Of a stretch of DNA of 64,000 bases, positions 52,042-60,987 are shown piece by piece (positions within the stretch are counted from its first letter, which is position 1; every line of letters starts with the position of its first letter). The DNA comes from UBA1672 sp050633285 (GTDB taxonomy: Bacteria; Pseudomonadota; Alphaproteobacteria; Micavibrionales; Micavibrionaceae): NCBI GenBank assembly GCA_050633285.1, contig JBOEGG010000002.1, positions 248,001 through 312,000 of the forward strand, written 5' to 3'. Both the position numbers and the translations under genes were made by a program. The notes under the pieces were generated by a model. That model searched no databases and was not told where the DNA came from. It was given only the letters and a program-made list of their open reading frames with translations.

Positions 52042-53787
52042 TTATCGGAGTTGTAATAGCTCCTGTGTCATTTGGTCGATTGTGTTAATCACCTTTGTAC
52101 CGGCGGAATAGGCACGTTGTGCAACAATCAACAGGGCAAATTCATCGGCCAAGTCGACATTTGAATTTTCTAGGGTAGAGGGTTCGATAAAGCCTGCGCC
52201 ACCACTTCCGGCTTCACGAAGGTTTTCCTCACCTGAATCTTCAGTCTCGGTGTAGGCCGTTCCTGATTCTTCTGACAGTCCGTTTGCATTGGCAAACGTT
52301 ACAAGTGGTAACTTATATAAGACAGAGCTGGCACCGTTTGAGAACTGCGCGATGACAAACCCTTCACGGTCAATTTCAATACCTGTTCTTAGTCCAAGTT
52401 CAGCTCCATCCTGATCAGAGAATAAAACAGTGTAGTCACTTGAAAACTGACTGAAACGTTCAATATCGACAGAGATATTTTGAAGCTCTGACCCGTTATT
52501 CCAGTCAATTTGATTGAGCTCAATATCAATATTACCATCTGTATCGGCAATCGCGTTGATTGTACCGTCACCATTAAAGTTCACCAAACCGGTCGTCAGT
52601 TGGTTATTACTAGGGTCACGAAGGGTAACCGTCCACCAACCACGAGAATTATAGGATGGGTCTCCGGGCTGGAATTGTAGGGTAGGGAAGTCTCCCGTAC
52701 TATACGGTGGTGTGTCAGCAGCCGTACCGTTAGAGAATGTACCGCCACCCAAGTTATCAGATGTATATGTTCCCGGTGTAAATCCAAGAGATGCTAAAGC
52801 ATTCCCTGCACCGACTTCTGCCAGAACGAAGTTCTCTGTACCGGCTACGAATTCATCATGTTGGAATACAATCTCACCGTTATTACCAAGGAACGCGGAG
52901 AGGTTCGGAACATTCGCATTGACGTCATCAATAATGTCACCAATGTCAAAGACCATAACATCAACACCAGGTGGAGGTGTTGCGCCGTCTGTACTACTAA
53001 TTTGATAAGTTCGTACACCACCACCATCAACATCAATGGTAAATTGGTCACCATCAGTAATACCAAGGTCATTAACCGTTTCATCCGTTGCTGTTAATGT
53101 AGTTCTGGTACTTGCATGCGTTGCTTGTGGGCCAAATGTTTTTGTGAATTCAAATGACAAGCTTTGCGGATTACCGAGCGTGTCATAAACGGTTAATCCA
53201 CGTGTAAAGTCGGCATTCGATGTCGGGGCGGCAGAAAGAAGCTTGTCCGTCTCGCCTGAATCGAGGTTAACGGAAAGTTCTGCCGTATTTGTTGGACGTG
53301 TCAAACCTCCAAGGAATGCAACATCAATAGGGACAAGAGACGTTAAATCTCCTTGGTTCGCCGGAAGCTCTCCGGCCTGATCAATTGGCCATCCATAGAG
53401 ATAAAATCCGGCAGAATTTCGTAAGAAACCTTGTGCATCTTCACTAAATTGCCCGTTCCGTGTGTAGAGATATTCAGTCAACGCACTATCATCTGAATCT
53501 CGCTTTACGGCGAAAAACCCGTTTCCAGAGACAGAGGCATCTGTTGAGGATGAGGATTGCGAAATCGGCCCTTGTTCAGAAACGCGCTGAATACGGTTTG
53601 CTGTCACTGTTCCGGGGGAATAACGACTTGAGTTCCCGTTTGTTGTCACAAGTGAGAAAAACGCGGCTTCTGAACGCTTGAAACCTGTCGTGTTCACGTT
53701 TGCGATATTGTTTGAAATAATCGCTGTATTCTGTGACTGGGCAGATAGGGCAGAAACCCCTGTAAATAATGCTCCGAATAGTCCCAT
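52042..53787 (-). CDS. flgE: Flagellar hook protein FlgE
   Basis: Forms the hook joining rod and filament. 581 residues. N-terminal rod/hook signature: SALSAQSQNTAIISNNIANVNTTGFKR near 12-38. The C-terminus has ANGLSEESGTAYTETEDSG, LENSNVDLADEFALLIVAQRAYSAGTKVINTIDQMTQELL, the flagellar basal-body C-terminal domain. The middle carries an insert at about 243-340 (GITDGDQFTIDVDGGGVRTY, later LSAFLGNNGEIVFQ) that resembles the flagellin repeat domains of the neighbouring gene. Exported without a signal peptide. Last gene of the flgI-to-flgE run. Confidence 0.95.
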   Translation of the reverse strand: MGLFGALFTGVSALSAQSQNTAIISNNIANVNTTGFKRSEAAFFSLVTTNGNSSRYSPGTVTANRIQRVSEQGPISQSSSSTDASVSGNGFFAVKRDSDDSALTEYLYTRNGQFSEDAQGFLRNSAGFYLYGWPIDQAGELPANQGDLTSLVPIDVAFLGGLTRPTNTAELSVNLDSGETDKLLSAAPTSNADFTRGLTVYDTLGNPQSLSFEFTKTFGPQATHASTRTTLTATDETVNDLGITDGDQFTIDVDGGGVRTYQISSTDGATPPPGVDVMVFDIGDIIDDVNANVPNLSAFLGNNGEIVFQHDEFVAGTENFVLAEVGAGNALASLGFTPGTYTSDNLGGGTFSNGTAADTPPYSTGDFPTLQFQPGDPSYNSRGWWTVTLRDPSNNQLTTGLVNFNGDGTINAIADTDGNIDIELNQIDWNNGSELQNISVDIERFSQFSSDYTVLFSDQDGAELGLRTGIEIDREGFVIAQFSNGASSVLYKLPLVTFANANGLSEESGTAYTETEDSGEENLREAGSGGAGFIEPSTLENSNVDLADEFALLIVAQRAYSAGTKVINTIDQMTQELLQLR

Positions 53788-53847
53788 TGTTTTTCTCCTT
53801 ATACTCTAATTAATCTCTGTATATTTTATGTGTTATATGTTGCGTGT

Positions 53848-54564
53848 TTATGTCTCTGGTGTTTCTTCTTCTGCCTCATTATCGGCGTCTTGTTCGGCAG
53901 GTCCCTCATTAACATTAATGACATTGGCAATGGATACTGCGCGCTCTCCTACAAGTAGGAATGTCGTTCCGTTTTGTGTTTCGACGCCTTTCACATGTCC
54001 TGAGACAACAGTAGAGGTATTCAATGCCTGATTTTCGCTGTCTAATGCATCAACACGAACTTCATATGTTCCGACAGGTTGCACCACACCGTTTTCATCT
54101 TTTCCATCCCATTGAAATTGTTCAACGGTTTCGTCATCGCTCACTTGTTGTGTGAAGACCAGTTCTCCCTCAGAATCAAAGACTTGAATTTTTGTATCAA
54201 CCGATGTTCCTGAAATCGCATAGCTGATATCAATTGGCGTTTCCCCATCAAAGTACATTTCCGAACTGAGGTAGCTGACATCCTTACCCACATAATTTAA
54301 TGAAGAGGCAAAAGATGTTCCAAGACCAAGGGACACAAGACTATCAAGCTTTTGGTTAGCATTAATTTGTTGTTCAACACCCGCAAACTGGACAAGTTGG
54401 TTCGTGAACTCTGTTGAGTCCATCGGAGATAACGGATCTTGGTTTTGTAACTGGGTTGTTAGCAGTACAAGAAAGTCATCAAAATCAGATGCCAACTGTG
54501 CCGACGAGTTCGCCGTACCTTGCTGAAAATCCAGAGCATTATTGATTGTTACGTCACTAGACAT
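53848..54564 (-). CDS. flgD: Hook scaffolding protein FlgD
   Basis: Cap that guides FlgE assembly at the hook tip. 238 residues. The N-terminal FlgD signature is DFDDFLVLLTTQLQNQDPLSPMDSTEFTNQLVQFAGVEQQINAN near 25-68. The C-terminal FLG-D tandem fold includes the WDGKDENGVVQPVGTYEVRVDALD segment near 150-172. It lies 60 bases before flgE and 18 after fliK, in the usual order. Confidence 0.95.
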   Translation of the reverse strand: MSSDVTINNALDFQQGTANSSAQLASDFDDFLVLLTTQLQNQDPLSPMDSTEFTNQLVQFAGVEQQINANQKLDSLVSLGLGTSFASSLNYVGKDVSYLSSEMYFDGETPIDISYAISGTSVDTKIQVFDSEGELVFTQQVSDDETVEQFQWDGKDENGVVQPVGTYEVRVDALDSENQALNTSTVVSGHVKGVETQNGTTFLLVGERAVSIANVINVNEGPAEQDADNEAEEETPET

Positions 54565-54582
54565 TGTTCTATATCTCCTTCA

Positions 54583-56223
54583 TTAAACCAGAATGTTGTA
54601 ATGCATTTGTCCGGTATTCGGATCAACCTGCCAATTCATTGAGGTTTCTATTAATTCTTCATCGCCGTTTTCGCCGTTCCCACCGTTACCAGCACTCTGT
54701 CCGCGGCCATCGCCCGAACGTGAATCACTATCAAAATCATGATTTTCACTCGCCAGTTCAAATTCCAGACCATCATTTACGTCCAAACCACTCTCCGCCA
54801 ATGCACGCTCAAGCGCAGCTGCATCGCGTTGCATCATGGTATGTGTTTCCGGTTTTTCAATCGTGAGAACGATTTTTGAGACGTTGTCCTGATCGATGCT
54901 CATCTTCACATCAACACGTCCTAATTCCGGTGGATCAAGGCGAATTTTTATATGGGCATCTTCACCGGCTTTAACGGCTTTTTGAATGCTCGCTGATACC
55001 ATTTGCGTAGCAGGGTGCGCATGAGTTGCCCCCTGTGCTTGCGTAATAACGTTTGTAAGTGCACCTTGCACCGGGCTTTGCACTGTTTGAGTTGCGCTAG
55101 CTAAGGCTGTACTTGATTGCAAAAGGCTATCAAGCGATCCCGTAGGTAAACCATTTTGTGAGTTTGGCAAAAGAGCCTGCGCAGCCTGTAAAAAGCGCTC
55201 GCTCGCTCCAGCATGACTTTGTGCAATTTTAAAGGGGAGGGCACCTTCAACCGCACGCCCGTCACTTGCTTTAACCAGAGTGTCAAAACTCTCAATATCG
55301 GCAGAAGAAGCTGATCGTAAAGCATCACGACCTTGCCCGTTATAACGACTGTCATAGCGTGTGTCGGAGAAATGTTTGTCCGTTTCCTCTGCTCCAGCCT
55401 GTAACTGTGGGATATGCGTTGTCTTTGTAGACGCTTCTTCACTCTTTACCGTTGCGTTTGTTGTATTCGTGGATTTTGCGTCTTGCAAGACCACCAGCTG
55501 CGCGGCAAAATTCTCTAATTCTGTTTTCTCTTCTTGGCCCAGCTCACCATCAACATAACGTTGTAAGTAATCCTGCAAGCTGGCAAGAGTTTCCGGTGTT
55601 AGGTTCTCTGCACTAAGCTGCGCGCTATCTTCATTATCTGAGAGTTGTTTTAAACTATCTATTAAGGATGTTAGACGGGCACTTGTTTCCTCATCACTAT
55701 CGCCATCATCTTGTTGAAGGGAAAGAAGGAAGGAAAGCAATCCGCGTGTTTCTTCTTCATTATCCTGATCGACACCTAAAACAGTAATAAGGTCTGCTTC
55801 TGTAATATCATCTTTACTATCAAGCAAAGCTTGTATGTCTATATTTTGTTCTAACGTACTTAAAATATCTATCTGCTCGGATGTGTCTAAAGAGCTTTGC
55901 TGTGTTTGAAAAGCATCCGTGAAAATAGCATTATGCGTACGTGATTGTGTTTGCACCTTTTCTTCCGGTGCTTCCGATGCACGTTTTTCATTACGCGATT
56001 TTAAATTCTCTTGTTGTTCTGATCTTTTCTTTTGTAGCGATTCCATAACGCGAGAGAAATCATCATCAGACGCATCAGATGTATTATTCTGCGTACGATT
56101 GGTCGTAGAAAATGAGTTTTTTCTGGCCGAGTTTACCGCATCCTGACGTGCATTATTCTGCGCGTCGAGATATTGTGCCCCGTTTCCAAAATTCTGTCCT
56201 TGTGCAAAAAAGTCTAATGTCAT
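54583..56223 (-). CDS. fliK: Hook-length-control protein FliK
   Basis: Secreted ruler that ends hook growth and switches export specificity. 546 residues. A long Gln/Asp/Ser-rich N-terminal two-thirds carries no clear fold. The FliK C-terminal domain near 435-500 has KIRLDPPELGRVDVKMSI, DNVSKIVLTIEKPETHTMMQRDAAALERALAESGLDVND, the export-switch core with the conserved L-x-P-x-x-L-G-x-V. The last 40 residues are Gly/Asn/Glu-rich. It lies 19 bases after the FlgN-like gene. Confidence 0.92.
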   Translation of the reverse strand: MTLDFFAQGQNFGNGAQYLDAQNNARQDAVNSARKNSFSTTNRTQNNTSDASDDDFSRVMESLQKKRSEQQENLKSRNEKRASEAPEEKVQTQSRTHNAIFTDAFQTQQSSLDTSEQIDILSTLEQNIDIQALLDSKDDITEADLITVLGVDQDNEEETRGLLSFLLSLQQDDGDSDEETSARLTSLIDSLKQLSDNEDSAQLSAENLTPETLASLQDYLQRYVDGELGQEEKTELENFAAQLVVLQDAKSTNTTNATVKSEEASTKTTHIPQLQAGAEETDKHFSDTRYDSRYNGQGRDALRSASSADIESFDTLVKASDGRAVEGALPFKIAQSHAGASERFLQAAQALLPNSQNGLPTGSLDSLLQSSTALASATQTVQSPVQGALTNVITQAQGATHAHPATQMVSASIQKAVKAGEDAHIKIRLDPPELGRVDVKMSIDQDNVSKIVLTIEKPETHTMMQRDAAALERALAESGLDVNDGLEFELASENHDFDSDSRSGDGRGQSAGNGGNGENGDEELIETSMNWQVDPNTGQMHYNILV

Positions 56224-56241
56224 TTTCTTCTGCCTTAACCT

Positions 56242-56763
56242 TTATACAGTTTCACTCATACCCGCTGAAACACCTTTGCGCTGTGCTGATCCCGCAACTG
56301 CACCTGTTTCACCGTAACTACATGCCCGATTACTTTGCGCAGATCTGATCGCCGCCAGACGCACTGTGTTACCCAAACGTTCAGTACAGCGCTGCATCCG
56401 CGTCAAAGCTTCTGTGTTTTTCTGTGATGTTGTGCAAAATTCATTGTGCATGTCTTTAAGCTTTTGCTTCAATGTTGGGTCTGCACTGCGTAAATCATCC
56501 TTACGTGCAAGCATCTGCGCCATATGGTTTTGATACATCCGCGCAATGACCAATTTCTCTTCTTGTAAGTCCATAAAGATATTTGTGTCTGTTGCATTCA
56601 ATGCCGTCGTTTCTTTGGCATATAATTTTGCCAGATTTGTAATAGATTTCATCACTTCGCGTAGGGCATTGTTAGTATCCTTCGGAAGTAAAACTTCTTT
56701 GGCTAACAGTGCCTGCGTAGGAGAGGCATTATTTTCGGTATGCGTATTTTTATACTGTGTCAT
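56242..56763 (-). CDS. FlgN-like flagellar chaperone, first of a tandem pair
   Basis: 173 residues. Helical hairpin with SITNLAKLYAKETTALNATDTNIFMDLQEEKLVIARMYQ near 40-78, the FlgN-type helix pair, and a C-terminus YGETGAVAGSAQRKGVSAGM, then SETV, that resembles the FlgN tail bound by hook-associated proteins. FlgN chaperones FlgK and FlgL and prevents their premature assembly. It overlaps the neighbouring related gene by four bases. Confidence 0.6.
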   Translation of the reverse strand: MTQYKNTHTENNASPTQALLAKEVLLPKDTNNALREVMKSITNLAKLYAKETTALNATDTNIFMDLQEEKLVIARMYQNHMAQMLARKDDLRSADPTLKQKLKDMHNEFCTTSQKNTEALTRMQRCTERLGNTVRLAAIRSAQSNRACSYGETGAVAGSAQRKGVSAGMSETV

Positions 56764-57209
56764 CTTAATGCACCTTTCTGCGCTGCGCTTTCATGGTCTG
56801 TCGTAGGAAAGCGTACGCGCTGTCCCATTTCCTGAACTGTAAATAGGGTTGACGTTGTGTTCGCCTGTGCGCGATTTTTGATTTGTTCAATCAGAATATT
56901 ATTGCTCTCGCTTTTTTGTTTTAGTTCTTTTTGTGACCTGTCGAGCTGCATCAAAAGCCCTTTATCACCATTGCGGAACTCTTCTAAACGAGAACGAAAT
57001 TCTTCGGATGCCTTGGTATATTGTAATGCTGTGCGCTCTTTATCCCGCTGAATATAGGCAAAGCGTAAATGATCGTTTATGACCAGACTTTGTGTTTCCT
57101 GATCCGTAAACATCACAAGTTTGTTACTTAAACGGACAAGTTCACGCAATGCGTCGTTCACATTGATTGGTAGGGCATTTTTATTTTGTTTTTCTTGTGC
57201 TCTGGTCAT
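56760..57209 (-). CDS. FlgN-like helical protein, second of a tandem pair
   Basis: 149 residues. Contains NDALRELVRLSNKLVMFTDQETQSLVINDHLRFAYIQRDKERTALQY, a helix pair resembling the one in the adjacent 173-residue protein (R-E-x-x-x-L-x-x-L, then E-T-x-x-L). The FlgN-type C-terminal tail is absent. It may be a dedicated second chaperone or a diverged duplicate. It lies ten bases after the flgJ-like gene and is overlapped by the next gene. Confidence 0.5.
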   Translation of the reverse strand: MTRAQEKQNKNALPINVNDALRELVRLSNKLVMFTDQETQSLVINDHLRFAYIQRDKERTALQYTKASEEFRSRLEEFRNGDKGLLMQLDRSQKELKQKSESNNILIEQIKNRAQANTTSTLFTVQEMGQRVRFPTTDHESAAQKGALR

Positions 57210-57219
57210 GATCTGCCTG

Positions 57220-57609
57220 TCATCCTTCTAATGGGTCTACGTCAATTATGTGGCCTGATTGAATAGCGGGAGAGGCGGCTTGTGTTGTTCGCTCTGCCTG
57301 TAATTCAATTAATTTATTCTGTACCTGTGTCTGAACACCGATAATGTCTTTCTTTGCAATTTCCTTGCCATATTCTTGTAAAAGCACACCGCGGAAAATT
57401 TCTTCTCCCTTACCGCCACCAAACATGTCGTTTGTTTCCAGGCCTTCGAACATCGGTTTCATCATTTCGGTAAGGAATACAGCCTCAAATTCACGAGCTG
57501 ATTCTTCCACACGTTTTTGGTTCATTGCAGATTTGGTTTGCGGGGCGTTTGTCTGTGAAGCCTGTAGCAAAGCAATCGTCGTGTCAGGAGCAAGAGCATC
57601 TTTCATCAC
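57220..57609 (-). CDS. flgJ: Rod-binding protein (FlgJ N-terminal domain only)
   Basis: 129 residues. The rod-binding domain is at about 35-100: REFEAVFLTEMMKPMFEGLE near 39-58, then GGKGEEIFRGVLLQEYGKEIAKKDIIG. No muramidase domain follows, so it corresponds to the FlgJ N-terminus, which caps rod assembly; peptidoglycan cutting must be done by another enzyme. This short form is usual in alphaproteobacteria. It overlaps flgI by four bases (ATGA). Confidence 0.85.
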   Translation of the reverse strand: MMKDALAPDTTIALLQASQTNAPQTKSAMNQKRVEESAREFEAVFLTEMMKPMFEGLETNDMFGGGKGEEIFRGVLLQEYGKEIAKKDIIGVQTQVQNKLIELQAERTTQAASPAIQSGHIIDVDPLEG

Positions 57610-58775
57610 AGCACCTCAATTTCTGCCTGAAGCGCGCCTGCTGCTTTAATGGCTTGTAAAATTGTAATAACGTCACGTGGCTCAATACCAAGCTGGTTCA
57701 AACCTGTCACAAGTTCTTGTAGGGTCACACCTGTATCAAGTACCGTGAGCTTCGCATCCCCTGTGTTCACTTCAACATCTGTGCGTGGGACAACAACAGT
57801 TTCACCTTGATCGGCAAAGGGGTTCGCCTGTGATACTTGTGGTGTTTCATTGATCTTAAGCGTCAGGTTTCCTTGTGCAATCGCAACGTTGCTAACCCGC
57901 ACATCTGCACCCATAACAATAACGCCGGAACGTTCACTGATAACCACTTTCGCAGGTTGGTCAGGTCGGATAGGAAGCTGTTCGATATCTGTAATGAGAT
58001 CAACAATATTACCGTCATAATTCATAGGACGGCGTAAAAGCACGCTGCCTGGGTTTTGTGCTTGTGCAATACCTGCGTTGGTGAACCCGTTAATGGCCTG
58101 TGCAATACGGCGTGCTGTTGTGAAATCGGGGTTACGTAAAGCCAGACGAACTTCTTTTAAGTCATCAAGCTTAAAGCCTATTTCTTGTTCGATGATCGCG
58201 CCGCTGGGAATACGTCCGGCAGTTGGAATATTTTGAATGATTGAGGCAGCATCACCTTCAACAGAAAAACCTGCAACATGTACTTCACCTTGCGCAACGG
58301 CATAAACTTCACCATCTGCCGCGATGAGTGGGGTAACTAATAAAGTACCACCCTGTAATGAACTTGCATCACCAAAGGCAGAGATATTTACATCAATACG
58401 TGACCCTTGATTGGAAAAGGGCGGAAGGGTGGCCGTAACCATTACGGCGGCAACATTTCCTGTATTAAGGTTTTGATCGCGGATATTAACGCCAAGGCGC
58501 TCTAGCATCGCAATCAAGCTTTGTTCTGTAAACGGAGAGTTGTTAAGGCCGTCACCCGTACCGTTTAAACCAACAACCAGACCATACCCGACCAATTGGT
58601 TTTCACGTACGCCTTCAACATCCACAATATCTTTAATGCGTGATGTCTTCGCCTGTACATCGTATGAAAAAGACAAAAGGCAAGCGCCGGTCACCAATGC
58701 TAACCCTAAATTCTTCAGGATTGGTGACCGGGTAAGTCTGGTCGCTTTGTTATTGTGTGGGATTAAACCAAACAT
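57606..58775 (-). CDS. flgI: Flagellar P-ring protein FlgI
   Basis: Forms the P ring bushing in the peptidoglycan layer. 389 residues with a signal peptide (hydrophobic core near 24-40, cleavage near VQA at 40-42). Landmarks: IKDIVDVEGVRENQLVGYGLVVGLNGTGDG near 47-76, FTEQSLIAMLERLGVNI near 82-98, AVMVTATLPPFSNQGSRIDVNIS near 109-131, and NPDFTTARRIAQAIN near 212-226. The C-terminus has LTVLDTGVTLQELVTGLNQLG. Preceded by a sigma-54 promoter and divergent from fliX. Confidence 0.97.
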   Translation of the reverse strand: MFGLIPHNNKATRLTRSPILKNLGLALVTGACLLSFSYDVQAKTSRIKDIVDVEGVRENQLVGYGLVVGLNGTGDGLNNSPFTEQSLIAMLERLGVNIRDQNLNTGNVAAVMVTATLPPFSNQGSRIDVNISAFGDASSLQGGTLLVTPLIAADGEVYAVAQGEVHVAGFSVEGDAASIIQNIPTAGRIPSGAIIEQEIGFKLDDLKEVRLALRNPDFTTARRIAQAINGFTNAGIAQAQNPGSVLLRRPMNYDGNIVDLITDIEQLPIRPDQPAKVVISERSGVIVMGADVRVSNVAIAQGNLTLKINETPQVSQANPFADQGETVVVPRTDVEVNTGDAKLTVLDTGVTLQELVTGLNQLGIEPRDVITILQAIKAAGALQAEIEVL

Positions 58776-59090
58776 TTTGCCTTCTTTACTCTCTTTACGC
58801 GTCTCTACTTTTTACTCTCGGAGGATTTTTAAATCTCGAAACTATACTTGCGAAATACGTGCCAGTTTATAAAAGGCTATAGTTTCTGCGATTAAACGGA
58901 GTTTTAAATAGGAAAGGGCATAGAGAAGGTGCGGAAAAATAGGTGGTAAAAATGTCCACTTGCTATGTTGCTAGGAAAAATTTTCCCGGTTGCTTATCTC
59001 TTTTTTCCTCTGATACAAATAATCAGATACATTTCATCTGCAAATGCTATATAATGAATATCTGTATATATAAAGAGAGTTGTAAAAACC
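58776..59090. other. Divergent region flgI / fliX
   Basis: 315 bases. The flgI side holds a sigma-54 promoter (listed separately). On the fliX side I see a TATAAT at 59050-59055 about 36 bases before the ATG but no good -35. No FlbD-binding repeat was confirmed by eye. Confidence 0.4.
58849..58864 (-). promoter_or_regulatory. Sigma-54 promoter of the flgI operon
   Basis: On the minus strand TGGCAC (58859-58864), then GTATT, then TCGCA (58849-58853). The GG and GC are exactly ten bases apart, as required for -24/-12. It lies about 75 bases upstream of the flgI start. The second T of the -12 consensus is C. Confidence 0.72.
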
Positions 59091-59552
59091 ATGAAGATTG
59101 GTCGTTCCAAAGGGGTGGGTTCAACATCCGGTACTAAGAAGTCATCATCATCCAATAATGATGCTGATGTTGATTTCAGTCAGTTTATATCCTCTGGTGG
59201 AGCAGAGGCCACGTCGTCTGCCTCAACAACTCAATCAATTGCTCAGTTGGATTCTCTTTTGGCTGTACAAGAGGTCGAAGACCCGTTGCAAAAACAGGCA
59301 AAGAAAAAGGCACGTATGCGCGCCGGGGCAATTTTAGATAAACTTGATCGCATGCGCCTGAAAATGCTAACAGGTGATTTAACAATAGGGCACATGGTTG
59401 ATGTTGCCGATGTCGTTGCATCACATCGTGATAAAATTGATGACCCGCAATTAACGCAAATAATGGATGAAATAGATTTACGTGCACAGGTCGAAATTGC
59501 AAAATTGAGCATGGCATCCAAAGATTTATCACAAAAGAAGAAGAGCATTTAG
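59091..59552 (+). CDS. fliX: Flagellar assembly regulator FliX
   Basis: Checkpoint protein that couples basal-body assembly to FlbD activity. 153 residues. The N-terminal half (1-60) is Ser/Thr/Gln-rich with DADVDFSQFISSGGAE. The C-terminal half has the FliX core: EDPLQKQAKKKARMRAGAILDKLDRMRLKMLTGDL near 63-98 and the helix QLTQIMDEIDLRAQVEIAKL near 122-141. It is divergent from flgI, the arrangement seen in Caulobacter. Confidence 0.85.
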   Translation: MKIGRSKGVGSTSGTKKSSSSNNDADVDFSQFISSGGAEATSSASTTQSIAQLDSLLAVQEVEDPLQKQAKKKARMRAGAILDKLDRMRLKMLTGDLTIGHMVDVADVVASHRDKIDDPQLTQIMDEIDLRAQVEIAKLSMASKDLSQKKKSI

Positions 59553-59664
59553 GGATACTCTTTATAGAAGAATGCAATATATCTTGTATTTCATCTAAAC
59601 CCGCCTTATATTTTTCAATCTTAATTATAAATGAAACTGTTTAAAGTCTTGAGGATAGCTGAAT

Positions 59665-60099
59665 ATGTCAACACCAAATAGCGTCACACTTCCCCCGGAT
59701 TATGATCCCGAAAACGATAACGGGGACTTTATGAACCCGATTATGCGGGAATACTTCCGTCAAAAATTGATTGAATGGCGTGAAGAGTTGCTAAGAGAAT
59801 CAGAAGCAACAATCCATGACACTTTACAGAGTACAGAATTGCAAAAGCCTGATTTGGCAGATCGCGCATCTGCGGAGACAGATCACGCATTGGAACTTCG
59901 TACACGCGATCGTGAACGTAAATTGATTTCTAAAATTAATTCAACGTTGCGAAAACTGGACGAAGATGAGTACGGATATTGCGAAGAGACAGGTGAGCCA
60001 ATTAATATAGGACGTTTAAAGGCGCGCCCGATTGCAACATTAAGTATCGATGCACAAGAACGTCATGAACGTCTTGAAAAAACAATGCGCGATGATTAA
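59665..60099 (+). CDS. dksA: DksA, non-classical zinc motif
   Basis: Transcription factor that binds RNA polymerase with ppGpp. 144 residues. The coiled-coil tip has the two key Asp in KPDLADRASAETDHA (63 and 66). The zinc-finger region reads GYCEETGEP, then RPIATLSIDAQERHE, so the four cysteines are Cys106, Thr109, Ser127 and Ala130: only one remains. This C-T-S-A type is common in alphaproteobacteria and is not expected to need zinc. Followed by a strong terminator. Confidence 0.92.
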   Translation: MSTPNSVTLPPDYDPENDNGDFMNPIMREYFRQKLIEWREELLRESEATIHDTLQSTELQKPDLADRASAETDHALELRTRDRERKLISKINSTLRKLDEDEYGYCEETGEPINIGRLKARPIATLSIDAQERHERLEKTMRDD

Positions 60100-60130
60100 G
60101 TGATCGTGTTTTGTGAATATGAATAAGGTA

Positions 60131-60160
60131 AAGGGAGCACGTTCTGTGCTCCCTTTTTTT
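60131..60160 (+). terminator. Intrinsic terminator of dksA
   Basis: Ten-bp perfect stem AAGGGAGCAC / GTGCTCCCTT (60131-60140, 60146-60155) with a five-base loop and seven T (60154-60160). Confidence 0.92.
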
Positions 60161-60185
60161 ATGAACATAACGCTCGCATTCTATC

Positions 60186-60959
60186 CTAGAATGGGAAAAT
60201 TATGTCATAAAGCTGTTGGCCGTAGCGAGGTTGTTGCATGTCGGTGATTTGTCCCTCACCGCCGTATACAATGCGCGCTTCTGCGATTTGGTCATAAGAA
60301 ATCGTATTACCGACGGATATATCTTCCGGTCTGATAACGCCATCAATTTTCAAAACACGTTTCTCAAAATTAACACGGAGCTCTTGTTTGCCATGAATAA
60401 CCATATTGCCATTTGGTAATACCTGCGTAATCAGAGCAGCCATACGAAGTTTAATCTCATCCTCGCGCTCAATACTACCATTCCCGACATGAGATGATGT
60501 GGAGTCGAAATCGGCAAGAGAGCCAGCAACAACTGATTCCGGTAAAACACGCCCCAATGCATTTTCATATCCTAAGAAACTATCCAGGCCGGATGTTTCG
60601 TCGCTGGTACGTGTGCGTTCTGTTTCGTTCTCCAACGTTGCTTCGTCTGCGATATCAATCGTAACTGTAATGATATCACCAATTGTACTTGCACGTTGAT
60701 CTTTGAAGAAGGTCACTCTGTTACTTTGCCATAGAGAGTTTTGTTGCGGGGCTGTATTATCAGGCTTTGGCATTGGTAAGCTGACTGGCTGATAATCAGG
60801 TGACGTGACCGGATTTGATATTTGCGCCATTTCGGGTGCTTCACCAATTTTGGAAATACGATCGGCCGTTGAACAACCACTTAAAACGGATGTGGTAAGC
60901 ATCGCAAAAGTGGCACATGTCAGGGCGCTCTTATGGGTTTTATAATTAAATGTACGCAT
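60186..60959 (-). CDS. flgH: Flagellar L-ring protein FlgH
   Basis: Outer-membrane L ring of the hook-basal body. 257 residues with a lipoprotein signal peptide ending in LSGC near 26-29, so the mature N-terminus is lipidated. Landmarks: LWQSNRVTFFKDQRASTIGDIITVTIDIADEA near 76-107, RMAALITQVLPNGNMVIHGKQELRVNFEKRVLKIDGVIRPEDIS near 171-214, and VYGGEGQITDMQQPRYGQQLYDIIFPF at the end. It lies 28 bases after flgA. Confidence 0.95.
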   Translation of the reverse strand: MRTFNYKTHKSALTCATFAMLTTSVLSGCSTADRISKIGEAPEMAQISNPVTSPDYQPVSLPMPKPDNTAPQQNSLWQSNRVTFFKDQRASTIGDIITVTIDIADEATLENETERTRTSDETSGLDSFLGYENALGRVLPESVVAGSLADFDSTSSHVGNGSIEREDEIKLRMAALITQVLPNGNMVIHGKQELRVNFEKRVLKIDGVIRPEDISVGNTISYDQIAEARIVYGGEGQITDMQQPRYGQQLYDIIFPF

Positions 60960-60987
60960 TGTTTAAACCTCTTTCACGGATTTAAGT

